Of a stretch of DNA of 64,000 nucleotides, positions 35,421-45,173 are shown piece after piece. The stretch comes from Reticulitermes speratus (taxonomy: Eukaryota > Arthropoda > Insecta > Blattodea > Rhinotermitidae): assembly GCA_021186555.1 (NCBI GenBank), contig JAJKFL010000039.1, positions 14,178,733-14,242,732 of the forward strand. Direction: 5' to 3'. The translations under genes were made by a program, and so were the position numbers. The notes below the pieces were generated by a model. It was given only the letters and a program-made list of their open reading frames with translations. It ran no database searches and was not told the origin of the DNA. The first letter of the stretch is position 1. The number at the start of each line of letters is the position of its first letter.

Positions 35421-35982
35421 GCCTACACAGGCACCATAACCCAGACGACTGTAATCTCTATCAGCACCGGCGTGACAGCGTCATATGTCGAGCCATGAAA
35501 GTTCTTCACGGCAAGGTGTTGTCAGCGTAAAGAGTAGCTTCAAATTGTATTCTTCTATGAATATTATTAAGGTGATCAAATGGAGATGAAATGCGCAGGG
35601 TACGTAGCACGCATGACACATATGAAAATTTCTTCGAAGAATCTGAAAGTATTAATGGGGGAGTAGCGAAGATTACATAACTAGGAAATTTATGAGCTGT
35701 ACTCCTTACCAAATATTATTCGGGTGATCAAAACAAGAAGAATGAGATTGGCGGGACATGTAGCACGTATGGGAAAAAGGAGAGTTACATATAGCGTTAT
35801 GGGGGGACACATGAGAGAAAAAGACACTTGGAAGACCTAGGCGTAGATAGGAGAATAATATTAAAATATATCTTCAAGATTAATTTCACTTTATATTCAC
35901 CGTGCATCTTTTATAATTGATTTATTTGTACCAACAAATGCACTAAGACAGTTTTTTCACTGTTTACTTTATTATAAGGATG

Positions 35983-36025
35983 CCCCAATACGCATTTCGG
36001 CAGTTATTCTGCCATCATCAGGGGG
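35983..36025 (-). ncRNA. Hammerhead motif, left arm
   Basis: Mirror copy of the motif at 36311-36353, identical over core, stem II and GAAA. Core CTGATGA lies at 36021-36015. Confidence 0.65.
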
Positions 36026-36310
36026 TATTTTAAGGAGTTTTTACATAGACCAATTCTTTGGTTACGTCATAACAGTGAGTCAGTATTTACCACATCGTAT
36101 AATATTTTGTAAAATTTGTGGTATTGTTAAGCTGCTAAAAGTTATTAAATTATTAAAACTTGTAAAAAAATTTATAAAAATTACAATACAATAACTTTTA
36201 GCAGCTTAACAATACCACAAATTTTACAAAATTTTATACGATGTGATAAATACTGACTCACTGTTATGACGTAACCAAAGAATTGGTCTATGTAAAAACT
36301 CCTTAAAATA

Positions 36311-36353
36311 CCCCCTGATGATGGCAGAATAACTGCCGAAATGCGTATTGGGG
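36311..36353 (+). ncRNA. Hammerhead motif, right arm
   Basis: CCCC (36311-36314) pairs with GGGG (36350-36353). Core CTGATGA (36315-36321), U, stem II GGCAG-AATAA-CTGCC (5 bp), GAAA (36338-36341), ATGCGTAT (36341-36348, self-complementary with one G-U type), H17 = T. Stem I is short. Confidence 0.65.
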
Positions 36354-36605
36354 CATCGTAATAATAAAGTAAACAGTTAAAAAACTGTCTTCGTGCATTT
36401 GTTGGTACAAATAAATCAATATCTTCAAGAAGTGGGATGGGGCAGGGACTGGATTGATCTGGCTCAGGATAGGGACAGGTGGCGAGTTCTTGTGAATGCG
36501 GTAATGAACCTTCGGGTTCCATAAAATGAGGGGAATTTTTTTTACTCGCTGAGAACCTGTTAGCTTCTCAGGAAGGACTCTGCTCTGTGGTGTTAGAATC
36601 TGAAA

Positions 36606-37379
36606 GTAGAAGGCGAAATAGGGAAGATGAAATGAGTGGTAAATATGGACTAGGAAGTGTGTCGCCTGGATTCATCAGCTTCTTGATATGGACCGCTGTC
36701 AGGCTCTTATTAAGACGGTAATAAAACGTAAAGTTCCAAAAACTGTAGGGTATGTCTTGAGCAGCTGAGTGACTATCAGCTTCTAAATAAACACTTTGTG
36801 CTCTGGCGCTGGTTACGACAGGCGCAAGGATACGCAGAGGTTTCGTGCTAACACGGATAGCAGGGCGCTCCGTCTCTGCTGGCCCACAGTTTTAACTCAC
36901 ACGTAAAGCCAGCCGGATTATCGTACTGCAATTGTGCAGCTGTGTGCCATATACAAGTGCGTGTTTGAAACTCTGTTCCAATCAGTGGCGGAGCGTTCAT
37001 ATTAACCGTGTGTGCCAAGCTGACATGGCTAGCACTAACGCTTCGTTTCTACACATGACATACCTCGCTTAGCAGCGAGAGACACGTATACCGCCATCTC
37101 TTAATAATGACAGCTAACTACGTATTCTTGATTTTTCAGCAATATCAGTAATTTCAGCAAATAAAAATAAGTCCCTGTATAAAAGGCAAGAAAGGATAAT
37201 ATTAAAATTCTCTCGATTTTTTCACTTGTCAATAATAGTTCACTAAAGGAGAACTAATAATATATAAAATCGTTCATCATTATAATATGGACTTCCGTGT
37301 TTCAAAAGTCTACAACCTCATGTAAAACTTACTGGCTTTTTTACTGTTAGTAGTTAAATTTAAAACACGACATAAATAG
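36606..37379. other. No gene seen
   Basis: No supported exon, RNA gene or recognised repeat. Confidence 0.45.
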
Positions 37380-37437
37380 CCTTATGTTTATTGTCCGACG
37401 AATGTACACTTTTATTCAATATTAATTTGTGAAGCAC

Positions 37438-37482
37438 AGTCCTACATGTTTCGAACCTTGTCTCGGTTCATCTTCAGGGACT
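37438..37482 (-). ncRNA. Hammerhead ribozyme motif
   Basis: Minus strand: AGTCC / GGACT stem I, CTGAAGA core (37477-37471), U, GAACC...GGTTC stem II, GAAA, ACATGT, H17 = A (37443). All invariant positions present. Confidence 0.75.
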
Positions 37483-37604
37483 TCAGTATTGTCTGGCGTT
37501 TATAAACTTAATATTATTCATTCCGTACATTTTCTTTTCTGTGTTTATTGTCCGACGAATGTACACTTTCTAGGTTCATCTTCAGGGACTTTAGTATACA
37601 ATGA

Positions 37605-37649
37605 AGTCCCTGAAGATGAACCGAGACAAGGCTCGAAACATGTAGCACT
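37605..37649 (+). ncRNA. Hammerhead motif with one stem II mismatch
   Basis: CTGAAGA (37610-37616), U, GAACC / GGCTC (one mismatch), GAAA (37635-37638), ACATGT, A (37644). Stem I AGTCC / GCACT has one mismatch. Confidence 0.6.
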
Positions 37650-38263
37650 GTGTTTCACAAATTAATAGTGAATAAAAGTGTACATTCATCGGACAATAAA
37701 CATAGAAAAGAAAATGTACGGAATGAATAATATAAAGTTTATAAATAGCCTTACTTCAAATGTCACCTGCAAACACTTATTCATCGGTTATTGTCTTAAT
37801 ATCAAAATATTTTAGCAGATTTATATTTCTTTGTAAATTACCTTGACGCAAGCTACGTAACTCACCCTCCTCAAACTCTTATCAGTATAAAAATATCAAG
37901 AGCACACACGAAATTAATCTCCTGTTTTTTGTACTTCGTAACTTTGTGCATTCGTCACGTTAGTATTGTTGATGACGTGAACTGACCAGTACCAAACAGA
38001 TTAACACTTATGACAAACAATCTGCCACTTTATTGTACATAATGCTCATGTAAGTAAAGCAGGGGCAGATAGAGAGTTACAAGCGAGTCGCTGATAAATT
38101 CCGGTAACCTTTAAACTACGGCATTTTTCATACAAATATTACCGGCCTACTTAAGTAGAAACTGAAGTGAATTCACGGTTTACTATGAGTGATAAGATAA
38201 CGTTTTCCTGGCACGTGATTTTTGTGGTTTGTTACCACAAAACGACGCTTTGACACTTAGGAT

Positions 38264-38541
38264 GATCCTTTTTTTTCGGATGAAGGGCCCTCGCACCATA
38301 GCCTTAAGGCTTTTTGTGCAACCCCAATGATGATGAAGATGAGCAGTTTTTTACCAATTTTTACAATTAATGGAGCACCAGTGGAATGAAATCGACAGGG
38401 GAAAACCGACAACTCGGAGAAAAACCTGTCCCAGTGTCACTTTGTCCACCACAAATCTCACATGGACTTGACCTGGGACCGAACCCCAGGCCTCCGTGGT
38501 GAGAGGCCGGCGACTAACCGCCTGAGCCATGGCACGGCCTA
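38264..38541 (-). mobile_element. SINE-2, full-length, tRNA-derived
   Basis: On the minus strand it begins GGCCGTGCCATGGCTCAGGCGG (A box region), has B-box-like GGTTCGGTCCC, then 'gacaaagtgacactgggaca', 'gtcgatttcattccactggt', 'tgctccattaattg', and a 3' end in 'gggcccttcatccg' plus A8. TAGGATGATCCT (left) and TAGGAGAATCCT (right) are a probable imperfect target duplication. Confidence 0.9.
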
Positions 38542-39759
38542 GGAGAATCCTGTTACTTCCATCTTCTACACTGAAGATGTGAGCAGCAGCATCTTTAAAA
38601 ATGCCAGTACCAATGTACTAGAGTACACGGCGTCATATCCCAGGAGGCCGTAACCTTGACACTCAGCGCCCTGAGAACCTAGTACCTAAGGTCAGTTACT
38701 GTGTGGGCTGATTTCCATGATCGAGTTAAACTCATCCAGATGGAGAAAACTGGGTGTGAGCAACAGATGTGAGAGAAATTTGTAGATATTGTGCTTGGTG
38801 TGTGTGCATTTAATCACATTCTGACAAACCAAAGCAAAGAATCTAATTGGCCCTGTGCTCATATAAGAAACTTCGTCAGTTATCAGCCCTTATCGCCGTG
38901 GAAGGAGCGCAACTTCTTCGACAGCGAGGTATGGCGTGTAGCATAAGCAGGATAAGAAGGCGTTCTAAAAAATAACTGTGGGTTTCGAGATAGGAAGCAG
39001 CACGCTTAGGTGTGTCAGGACCCATAAAAAATTAATTTCATGCGATTGTCACACGTAAAAATCAAACAAATGGTAACGAATCTGACTTGTCTTAAACTGA
39101 CAATAAATGACGATCGATGAAGGATCAGCTCCACTGCAAAGACCAAGTTATTACGTACATACACCAGAGATACACGAGATACATAATAAGACAGGCGGCT
39201 GATCATTTTACCGTTTTATGCAAAGGCTTACATATCCTTCCTAATTTCCTACGTTGGTTATTCAGTTTTATTTATGCAGAGGGTCTTCCAAGCCGGAGAG
39301 ATCAAGAGGGTAGCAACCAGACGAAGAGAGACGCCTAGGAGATGAGAAATCCAATAAGAACTTCCCTGATGCCGGAAGCAGCGGCATCAGTAGCGACTTG
39401 AAGCACAGAGCAAATGACGCTCAAGATGGTTCATGATCGTGTAGCAACAGGCGTAACCAGAGTGGTCTGAACGGCTGCTGTACTGCGATGTGGAAAGCAA
39501 ATGGAAAAACTACCACATTATTAATTTTTCTGGATGGTCTCTTCCAGAAACAGAGACAAATGAGAGATGCTTCCTCTGGAGACAAAACAATCCGGATTCG
39601 AATCTCCGGTGGGGAGTGTTTCTAGGGGAGACATCACGCGGTAGGAGTATGTAATCATGCTGCGCTGGAACACACGCTGACCCGGAAATTACAGCGTAAA
39701 TAGTAAGCTGTGGACTACATTAGTGTATTAAGCTTCGATTTGTCTCAATTAGGTATTAG
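38542..39759. other. No gene seen
   Basis: A tRNA-like B box (GGATTCGAATC) occurs near 39594 without the rest of a head. Otherwise nothing recognised. Confidence 0.4.
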
Positions 39760-39771
39760 GTATTAGGTCCG

Positions 39772-40617
39772 TTGCTGTTCCTCGCTTATGTTAATGATAT
39801 TTGGAAAAACATTGAGTCAAATATACGGCTTTTCGCTGATGATTGTATAATATACAGGAGGATAATCGATAGTAGTGACATTGAAAATTTGCAGACAGAC
39901 TTAAATAGATTAGGGGAATGGGCGGTTGAAAATGAAATGAGGATAAATCCAGGTAAAAGTAAAGCAGTAAGCTTCAATAGAGCTAGGGTGAAAGGTGCAC
40001 TGAGGTATTGTATTGGGGATCAACTAATTCCAGAGGCAAATAGCTTTAAGTATTTAGGAATAATTATACGCAGCGACCTAAGCTGGGCAGATCATGTAAA
40101 TTATACACTAAGAAAATCATGGAAGGCTCTTCATTTCGTAATGCGTATACTCAAAAGGGTAAATAATAATACGAAACGTTTAGCTTATACGGCACTAGTG
40201 AGACCGATACTTGAGTATGGAGCGGTGTGTTGGGACCCATACAGAGAAGGTCAGGTAAGCGCTTTGAATCGCGTGCAAAAGAGAGCGGCAAAATTTGCAA
40301 ATAATACAAATGAATCGGGTTGGGAAACATTGACACAGCGTAGAGCGATAGCCCGAATATGCGCCCTTTTCAAAGCATACACCGGGGGACGGGCTTGGAA
40401 AACGATAGGGGATAGACTGCTAAAACCTTGCTACCTGGGTAGGGACGATCATAGTCGGAAAATTAGGACTAGGAAACAAAGAACAGATGTAGGTAAATAT
40501 TCCTTTGTAAATAGGACCATAAAAAGCTGGAACCAATTACCTCCAAGCGTACTAGCGACTTTTCCCTGTAAATTAAGCACTTTTAGAAAAAGGGTCAAGA
40601 AAGTCATTACAAGCTAA
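39772..40617 (+). CDS. Non-LTR reverse transcriptase, C-terminal part (281 codons)
   Basis: The true LINE frame enters at 39760 (V-L-G-P-L-L-F-L-A-Y-V-N-D). The catalytic F-A-D-D lies at residues 22-25 (NIRLFADDCIIYRRI). Then come motif D (MRINPGKSKAVSF), motif E/thumb (SFKYLGIIIRSDLSW), ALVRPILEYGAVCWDPY and the C-terminal SFVNRTIKSWNQLPPSVLAT. Endonuclease, fingers and the G-V-P-Q-G-S motif upstream are missing. Full-length ORF2 proteins of this type are about three times longer. The frame is open to its natural stop, so insertion is probably recent. The clade is jockey/CR1-like; I cannot fix it further. Confidence 0.85.
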   Translation: MLFLAYVNDIWKNIESNIRLFADDCIIYRRIIDSSDIENLQTDLNRLGEWAVENEMRINPGKSKAVSFNRARVKGALRYCIGDQLIPEANSFKYLGIIIRSDLSWADHVNYTLRKSWKALHFVMRILKRVNNNTKRLAYTALVRPILEYGAVCWDPYREGQVSALNRVQKRAAKFANNTNESGWETLTQRRAIARICALFKAYTGGRAWKTIGDRLLKPCYLGRDDHSRKIRTRKQRTDVGKYSFVNRTIKSWNQLPPSVLATFPCKLSTFRKRVKKVITS

Positions 40618-40799
40618 GGGTTTTTAAGTGAGGATTAAATAAGAATAAGGGATGTGAAGTGAAGGGGTGTGAAGTGATGTGAAGTGAAGTGCTTTGGTTT
40701 CAAAGTGAAGTGAAGTGAATTAAGTTCTTGGGAGATATAATTATCATGTACTATGGTCTGACTTTATACTGAGGATACTCTAACGCACTGAAATTAACT

Positions 40800-42000
40800 A
40801 ATGTGTGGGTGTTTTTTGTAATGTGCGTGTGTGTTTTTTCTTGTATTGTGTATAGGTGTTTTGGTAAGGTGTGGATGTTTTTGTAAGGTGTGGATGTTTT
40901 GTAATGTGTGTATGGTGTTCTAATATGTGTACTAGTATTTACTGTATGTATTTTGTTTTGTATGTGTATGGGTGCTTTTGTAAGGTGTGGATGTATTTGT
41001 AAGGTATGGTGTTCTAATATGTGTACTTGTATTTACTGTATGTATTTTGTTTTGTATGTGTATGGGTGTTTTTGTAAGGTGTGGATGTATTTGTAAGGTA
41101 TGGATGTTTTTGTAAGGTGTGGATGCTTTTGTAAGGAGTGGATGCTTTTGTAAGGTGTGGATGTTTTTGTAATGTGTGTACGGTGTTCTAATGTGTGTAC
41201 TTGTATTTACTGTATGTATTTTTTTTTGTATGTGTAAGGGTGTTTTTGTAAGGTGTGGATGTATTTGTAAGGTGTGGATGTTTTTGTAAGGTGTGGATGC
41301 TTTTGTAAGGAGTGGATGCTTTTGTAAGGTGTGGATGTTTTTGTAATGTGTGTATGGTGTTCTAATATGTGTACTAGTATTTACTGTATGTATTTTGTTT
41401 TGTATGTGTATGGGTGCTTTTGTAAGGTGTGGATGTATTTGTAAGGTATGGTGTTCTAATATGTGTACTTGTATTTACTGTATGTATTTTGTTTTGTATG
41501 TGTATGGGTGTTTTTGTAAGGTGTGGATGTGTTTGTAAGGTATGGATGTTTTTGTAAGGCGTGGATGCTTTTGTAAGGAGTGGATGCTTTTGTAAGGTGT
41601 GGATGTTTTTGTAATGTGTGTACGGTGTTCTAATGTGTGTACTTGTATTTACTGTATGTATTTTTTTTTTGTATGTGTAAGGGTGTTTTTGTAAGGTGTG
41701 GATGTATTTGTAAGGTGTGGATGTTTTTGTAAGGTGTGGATGCTTTTGTAAGGAGTGGATGCTTTTGTAAGGTGTGGATGTTTTTGTAATGTGTGTACGG
41801 TGTTCTAATGTGTGTACTTGTATTTACTGTATGTATTTTTTTTTTGTATGTGTATGGGTGTTTCTGTAAGGTGTGGATGTATTTGTAAGGTGTGGATGTT
41901 TTTGTAAAGTATGGATGCTTTTTTAAGGTGTGGATGTTTTTGCAATGTGTGTACGATGTTCTAATGTATGTACTTGTATTTACTGTATGTATTTTGTTTT
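40800..42000 (+). repeat. Minisatellite with ~440-bp higher-order repeat in the LINE 3' UTR
   Basis: The basic unit is about 20 bp (GTAAGGTGTGGATGTTTTT). Interleaved are longer blocks 'ggtgttctaatatgtgtact', 'gtatttactgtatgtatttt'. Positions 40908-41096 and 41350-41538 are almost identical, giving a ~442-bp higher-order period. Shorter versions follow at 41613, 41791 and 41950. Open frames here are artefacts of the repeat. Confidence 0.9.
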
Positions 42001-42839
42001 GTAATTGTGTATAGTTTGTTTTGTATTGTTACTTTTATGTATATTATATGTCCATTTGTATTGTGTGTACTAGTGTAAGGACTACTGCCACCGGGTGAAA
42101 ACCCAATTGCAGTAAATAATAATAATAAAGCAAAATGAAAGATTCCAAAAGGGTTGATTGGATCACATCAGACCCGCACCTAAAATTTTGCCACTCCTGG
42201 TTTCGTGTTACCTTCTTATTACGTCATCCTGAGGCGTCTTCCAAATTGGGATAAAATACAGGAATCCAGATAAGAAATATTGCTACGAAATATATTAATG
42301 AGCAGTGGAGGGTACGCAAAAGAAATGTTCCCCTAGCGGATGGTGAAGGTGAGTTTACAGCTAGCAGCCCTTCAACCAGAAAGTGTATTGTGAAATTTTA
42401 ACAAAGGACTAGAAACTGGAGAGGTTTTTTATGTCTTTTTGGAGTTGTTTTGTATGGGTGTGCAGGATGATCCTTTTCTTGACCACTGCAACACAAACTG
42501 CGGGTGTGTGAAGATAAATTGCTTACGAAAGTATCTGGCCCAAGTAAGGATGGAAAATATGGGGTATCTGATATTACAAACGATAAATTTTTAACATACA
42601 CAAATTCAACTATTATTATTATAATAATAAAAAACAAAACAATAGGAATCTGTTGTGGACTTCGTATACAGATAAGATTGGGGAGGCACAGAATGTGTAG
42701 ATAATTCTAGAGAGCAACTTTCTGAGAAGTCTATCATTACGAAGACGATTAGGGGAATAGAAGTTTTAGAGTGCGATGCTTATATCAATACCGTGCTGTG
42801 GTATTAGTAGTGTTGAAAATTTAGGTATTACTACAGACT

Positions 42840-43099
42840 GCCGATCCCGGTGGCTGAGCGGTCTAAGGCGTGGGTATGCGGTCGCTCGCTTGCTTGGATT
42901 GTGGGTTCGAATCCCACCGGGGGCATGCATGTCTGTATCTTGTGAGTGTTGTGTGTTGTCAGGTAGAGGTCTCTGCGACGAGCTGGTCCCTCGTCCAGAG
43001 GAGTCCTACCGAGTGTGGTGTGTCTATCAGTGTGATCGTGAAGCCTCGAACAATGATGAGGCCTAGGTCCACTAGGGTTGTCGAGCCATGAAAAAAGTT
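42840..43099 (+). mobile_element. SINE-1, full-length
   Basis: Head CCGGTGGCTGAGCGGTCTAA (A box, as in tRNA-Leu/Ser) and GGTTCGAATCCCACCGGGGG (B box); body collinear with the 19.7-kb copy. It ends 'gttgtcgagccatgaaaaaa'. A weak TTACTA duplication flanks it. Confidence 0.9.
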
Positions 43100-43239
43100 A
43101 CTAGATATTGCTTCTATAAATTTTAAAAGACATACCCATAATGGAGATGAGACATGTGTAATGAATGAATAATAGCGGTAGATTTATCTTTTGGAATTTT
43201 GATTTTTGGTTTAAACAATGAGTTAGGCATTTGGTTGAA

Positions 43240-43809
43240 TGTTGCTGACATTGCCACTAGAGGTTATTACCTGCAGTGCAGTGAACGTTGGTTCACCGCA
43301 CTTTGAAGTATGCTGAGGCGGGAATTCCTTAATTGTTTATATAAGGAGATTCCGCGAGGCAAACGCTCTCATTCACGTTTCAGAAATTTTGTAAAGACGA
43401 CATTAAGCTCCTGCAAGTTACTTCGGCGATGATTATAAATACTGGTTTATGGCTGTGCGTGCAAGGTAAGTGAGCTGTATTGAATTTTATATTTGCCTTG
43501 AAAACGATTACTGGAACGGAGCACTTTTTGTGTATTTATACTTTGGTGACAGAATTTGAAATTCTAAATTTGTTTAGCAACGCGGCGTTACAAATTCATT
43601 AAGAGGGCAAGCAGTTAATTTAACCTTTACGTGGCAATTTAACTGTGAAGTTGTTAATTAAGTTTTATTGTAAATTTATTTATTTTGTATATAATACAGG
43701 TTACGTTATTTAAACTTTAAACCTACTGTATTATTTTGATACGTTGACAATTACCTGCGGGGCGTATCAACTCAAAGTGTAGGCTACTGTTCGCCTACTG
43801 GTGGCAGCG
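43240..43809 (+). mobile_element. LTR-like segment with promoter and tRNA-Leu-type primer-binding site
   Basis: TATATAA (43338-43344) lies 33 nt upstream of an exact arthropod initiator TCATTC (A at 43371). The segment ends just before TGGTGGCAGCG (43799-43809), which matches the start of a primer-binding site for the 3' end of a tRNA-Leu ending ..CGCTGCCACCA. Together these suggest a retrotransposon LTR (TGTTGC start near 43240) plus PBS. The expected terminal CA is not seen and no gag frame follows. The alternative is a cellular promoter: ATG at 43429 opens MIINTGLWLCVQ and meets a perfect donor AAG|GTAAGTG at 43466. Confidence 0.45.
43338..43376 (+). promoter_or_regulatory. TATA box plus initiator
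   Basis: TATATAAGG and TCATTC at canonical spacing (TATAAG at -31 relative to the initiator A at 43371). Confidence 0.6.
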
Positions 43810-43970
43810 AAATTAGAAATAAGGAATCCAGCGATTGCCTTATCGGTCGCTACCGATAGAACCTGCTTCAGAGAATTGAGCTGTAGGATAGCAACACTCT
43901 GGGGTAGGCACTACACATGTTTCCTGATATAATTACATAAATTGTATTTTTAAATAAACTTATAACAAGC

Positions 43971-44183
43971 CTATTGAACGCGCAACCTCTTCATAGAATC
44001 TAGAGCTCCTCTCACAATTGCATTTTTTGCATAGCGAACAATGACAAGCCTGCTCTGCAGTACCCATTCCGGCGTGTCTCGCATTAAGGCGCCGTAGAAC
44101 ATAGGACGTCGTTTACTGAACAGCGAACGACGACAGCCAAACTCTGCGTATTCATTCCGCTTTATAAACTCTTCAGATAACAT
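43971..44183 (-). CDS. Unrecognised 70-codon minus-strand frame
   Basis: Basic peptide (CRRSLFSKRRPMFYGALM, then LVIVRYAKNAIVRGALDSMK) in a locally GC-richer patch. No family is recognised and no splice sites are convincing. Listed because codon use looks less random than its flanks. Confidence 0.2.
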   Translation of the reverse strand: MLSEEFIKRNEYAEFGCRRSLFSKRRPMFYGALMRDTPEWVLQSRLVIVRYAKNAIVRGALDSMKRLRVQ

Positions 44184-44249
44184 TCGCCCTTTAGACTGTC
44201 AAGGTAGACGTTGAAGGTTATGGAACGTGTTTGTAATTGTCGACTAGAT

Positions 44250-44721
44250 CAGTGGTATTCAACCTGGGGTACGCGTACCCCCGGGGGTACGCGAAGACAC
44301 CTTAGACGGTACGTAAAATTAAAAAAAAAATATATTATTTCTTGATAAACACTGAATAATCAGGGCCAGAATTAGGGTTAGCCACAAGAGACCCGGACGT
44401 AAGGACATGCGATTTGGGAGCGCCAATTCTCTCTCTCTCTCTCTCTCTCTCTCCTTTATGCGATTCTTATCTGGGCGGCTAGTTTCATTTTATTCCACAT
44501 AGTGCATATAATATATTTGTTATTTAATAGATTGACTCTCCTTTTTCTCATTTAAAACTTATTATTTAATACATTATTTTGGATGTAATTTATTTAACTT
44601 ATTTTAGATGTAGGTTATAGAATATGTATAACTTGTATTATGCACCAACAACTTTGGGGGTACAAAGTTGAAGAGAAATTATATCTGGGGGTACGCGAAC
44701 AAAAAAGGTTGAATACCACTG
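44250..44721. mobile_element. hAT MITE with 8-bp target duplication
   Basis: Perfect 16-bp terminal inverted repeats CAGTGGTATTCAACCT / AGGTTGAATACCACTG. Flanks GACTAGAT (44242-44249) and GATTAGAT (44722-44729) form the 8-bp duplication typical of hAT. 'gggggtacgcg' recurs just inside both ends. 472 bp, non-coding, with an internal (CT)n run at 44431-44454. Confidence 0.9.
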
Positions 44722-45025
44722 GATTAGATTGTAGCCAATGGTTGCAAAACATCAGAGCAAGTGTACCGTTAATAAGTCATGTCGATACCTGTCAATTTCT
44801 CCACGTGCCAACGCTTAGCATCCCCACGTGTTGGAACTTGTTAATTAATCAGATCTTTCATGGAATATATTTTCTCATCCATTCCCTACAAGCAATGTTA
44901 TTATATTACGTGACAGTCTAGGAAATAGTTCGTCTCCATTAGCAAGAACAGACGGCTAGTATACATGCATTATGAGGTAGTGTATAGTTACTTAGTGTTA
45001 CAGAAGCTGGTACATATAATTACCA

Positions 45026-45159
45026 GGTCTCTGCGACGAGCTGGTTTCTCGTCCAGAGGAGTCCTATCGACTGTGGTGTGTCTAATGTGTGTGACCATGA
45101 AACCTCGACGAAACGAGGAGGCCCAGGCCCATATAAGGCTGTCGAGCCATACAAAAAAG
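45026..45159 (+). mobile_element. SINE-1, 5'-truncated, with 14-bp target duplication
   Basis: Only the 3' half is present, from 'ggtctctgcgacgagctggt' to 'gtcgagccatacaaaaaag'. ACATATAATTACCA flanks it at 45012-45025 and 45160-45173, proving truncation happened during insertion. Confidence 0.9.
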
Positions 45160-45173
45160 ACATATAATTACCA

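Larger units (their letters stand above)
35880..36418. mobile_element. Foldback Penelope-type pLTR pair with 12-bp target duplication
   Basis: ATATCTTCAAGA is present at 35868-35879 and 36419-36430. Inside, about 35925-36415 is a long inverted repeat. Each arm holds leader, hammerhead and a segment 'ttttagcagcttaacaatac', with a short AT-rich centre near 36165. The left arm alone extends to 'tatattcaccgtgcat', which on the minus strand is ATG CAC GGT GAA TAT AAA (MHGEYK). No RT is present. Confidence 0.85.
35710..36600 (+). pseudogene. LINE C-terminus split by a foldback insertion
   Basis: 5' part (35710-35879): VIKTRRMRLAGHVARMGKRR, then a decayed 'RPRRRW.DNIKM' block. 3' part (36419-36600): [31 protein letters not shown], stop, then tail 'tctcaggaaggactctg'. 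The two parts join cleanly when the 35880-36418 element and one 12-bp duplication are removed. The frame has several lesions outside the insertion. Confidence 0.85.
37380..37745. mobile_element. Complex Penelope-type pLTR cluster: three hammerhead units
   Basis: Minus strand, from high coordinates: a unit with leader 'gacaataaacacagaaaaga', ATG TAC GGA ATG AAT AAT ATT AAG (MYGMNNIK, then FINARQY), running directly into a complete hammerhead (37482-37438) and a second leader. Plus strand: a hammerhead at 37605 with leader and the same MYGMNNIKFINS start. Ends 'ataaatagcctt' occur near 37373 and 37738-37749. A third core near 37571-37585 lacks its GAAA half. Confidence 0.75.
39760..42130 (+). 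mobile_element. 5'-truncated LINE with minisatellite 3' UTR and (AAT)n tail
   Basis: Sequence homologous to a LINE starts inside the RT at VLGPLLFLAYVND (39760) directly after a TTAGGTA micro-repeat. The intact C-terminal frame is followed by a 1.1-kb tandem-repeat 3' UTR. The end is a GC hairpin (CCGGGTGAAAACCC, about 42091-42104) and AAT repeats to about 42128. The hairpin plus short tandem tail is typical of LINE 3' ends recognised by their own RT. Confidence 0.85.

Noticed and set aside
36181..36522. 113-codon minus-strand protein
   Set aside because: Runs across the foldback arm and into the antisense strand of the LINE tail.
40908..41538. Two identical Cys-rich frames of 62 codons
   Set aside because: They are translations of the minisatellite; identity follows the 442-bp repeat period.
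40800..42000. CRISPR-like repeat array
   Set aside because: Units are about 20 bp, contiguous and variable, without unique spacers, in a eukaryotic LINE 3' UTR.
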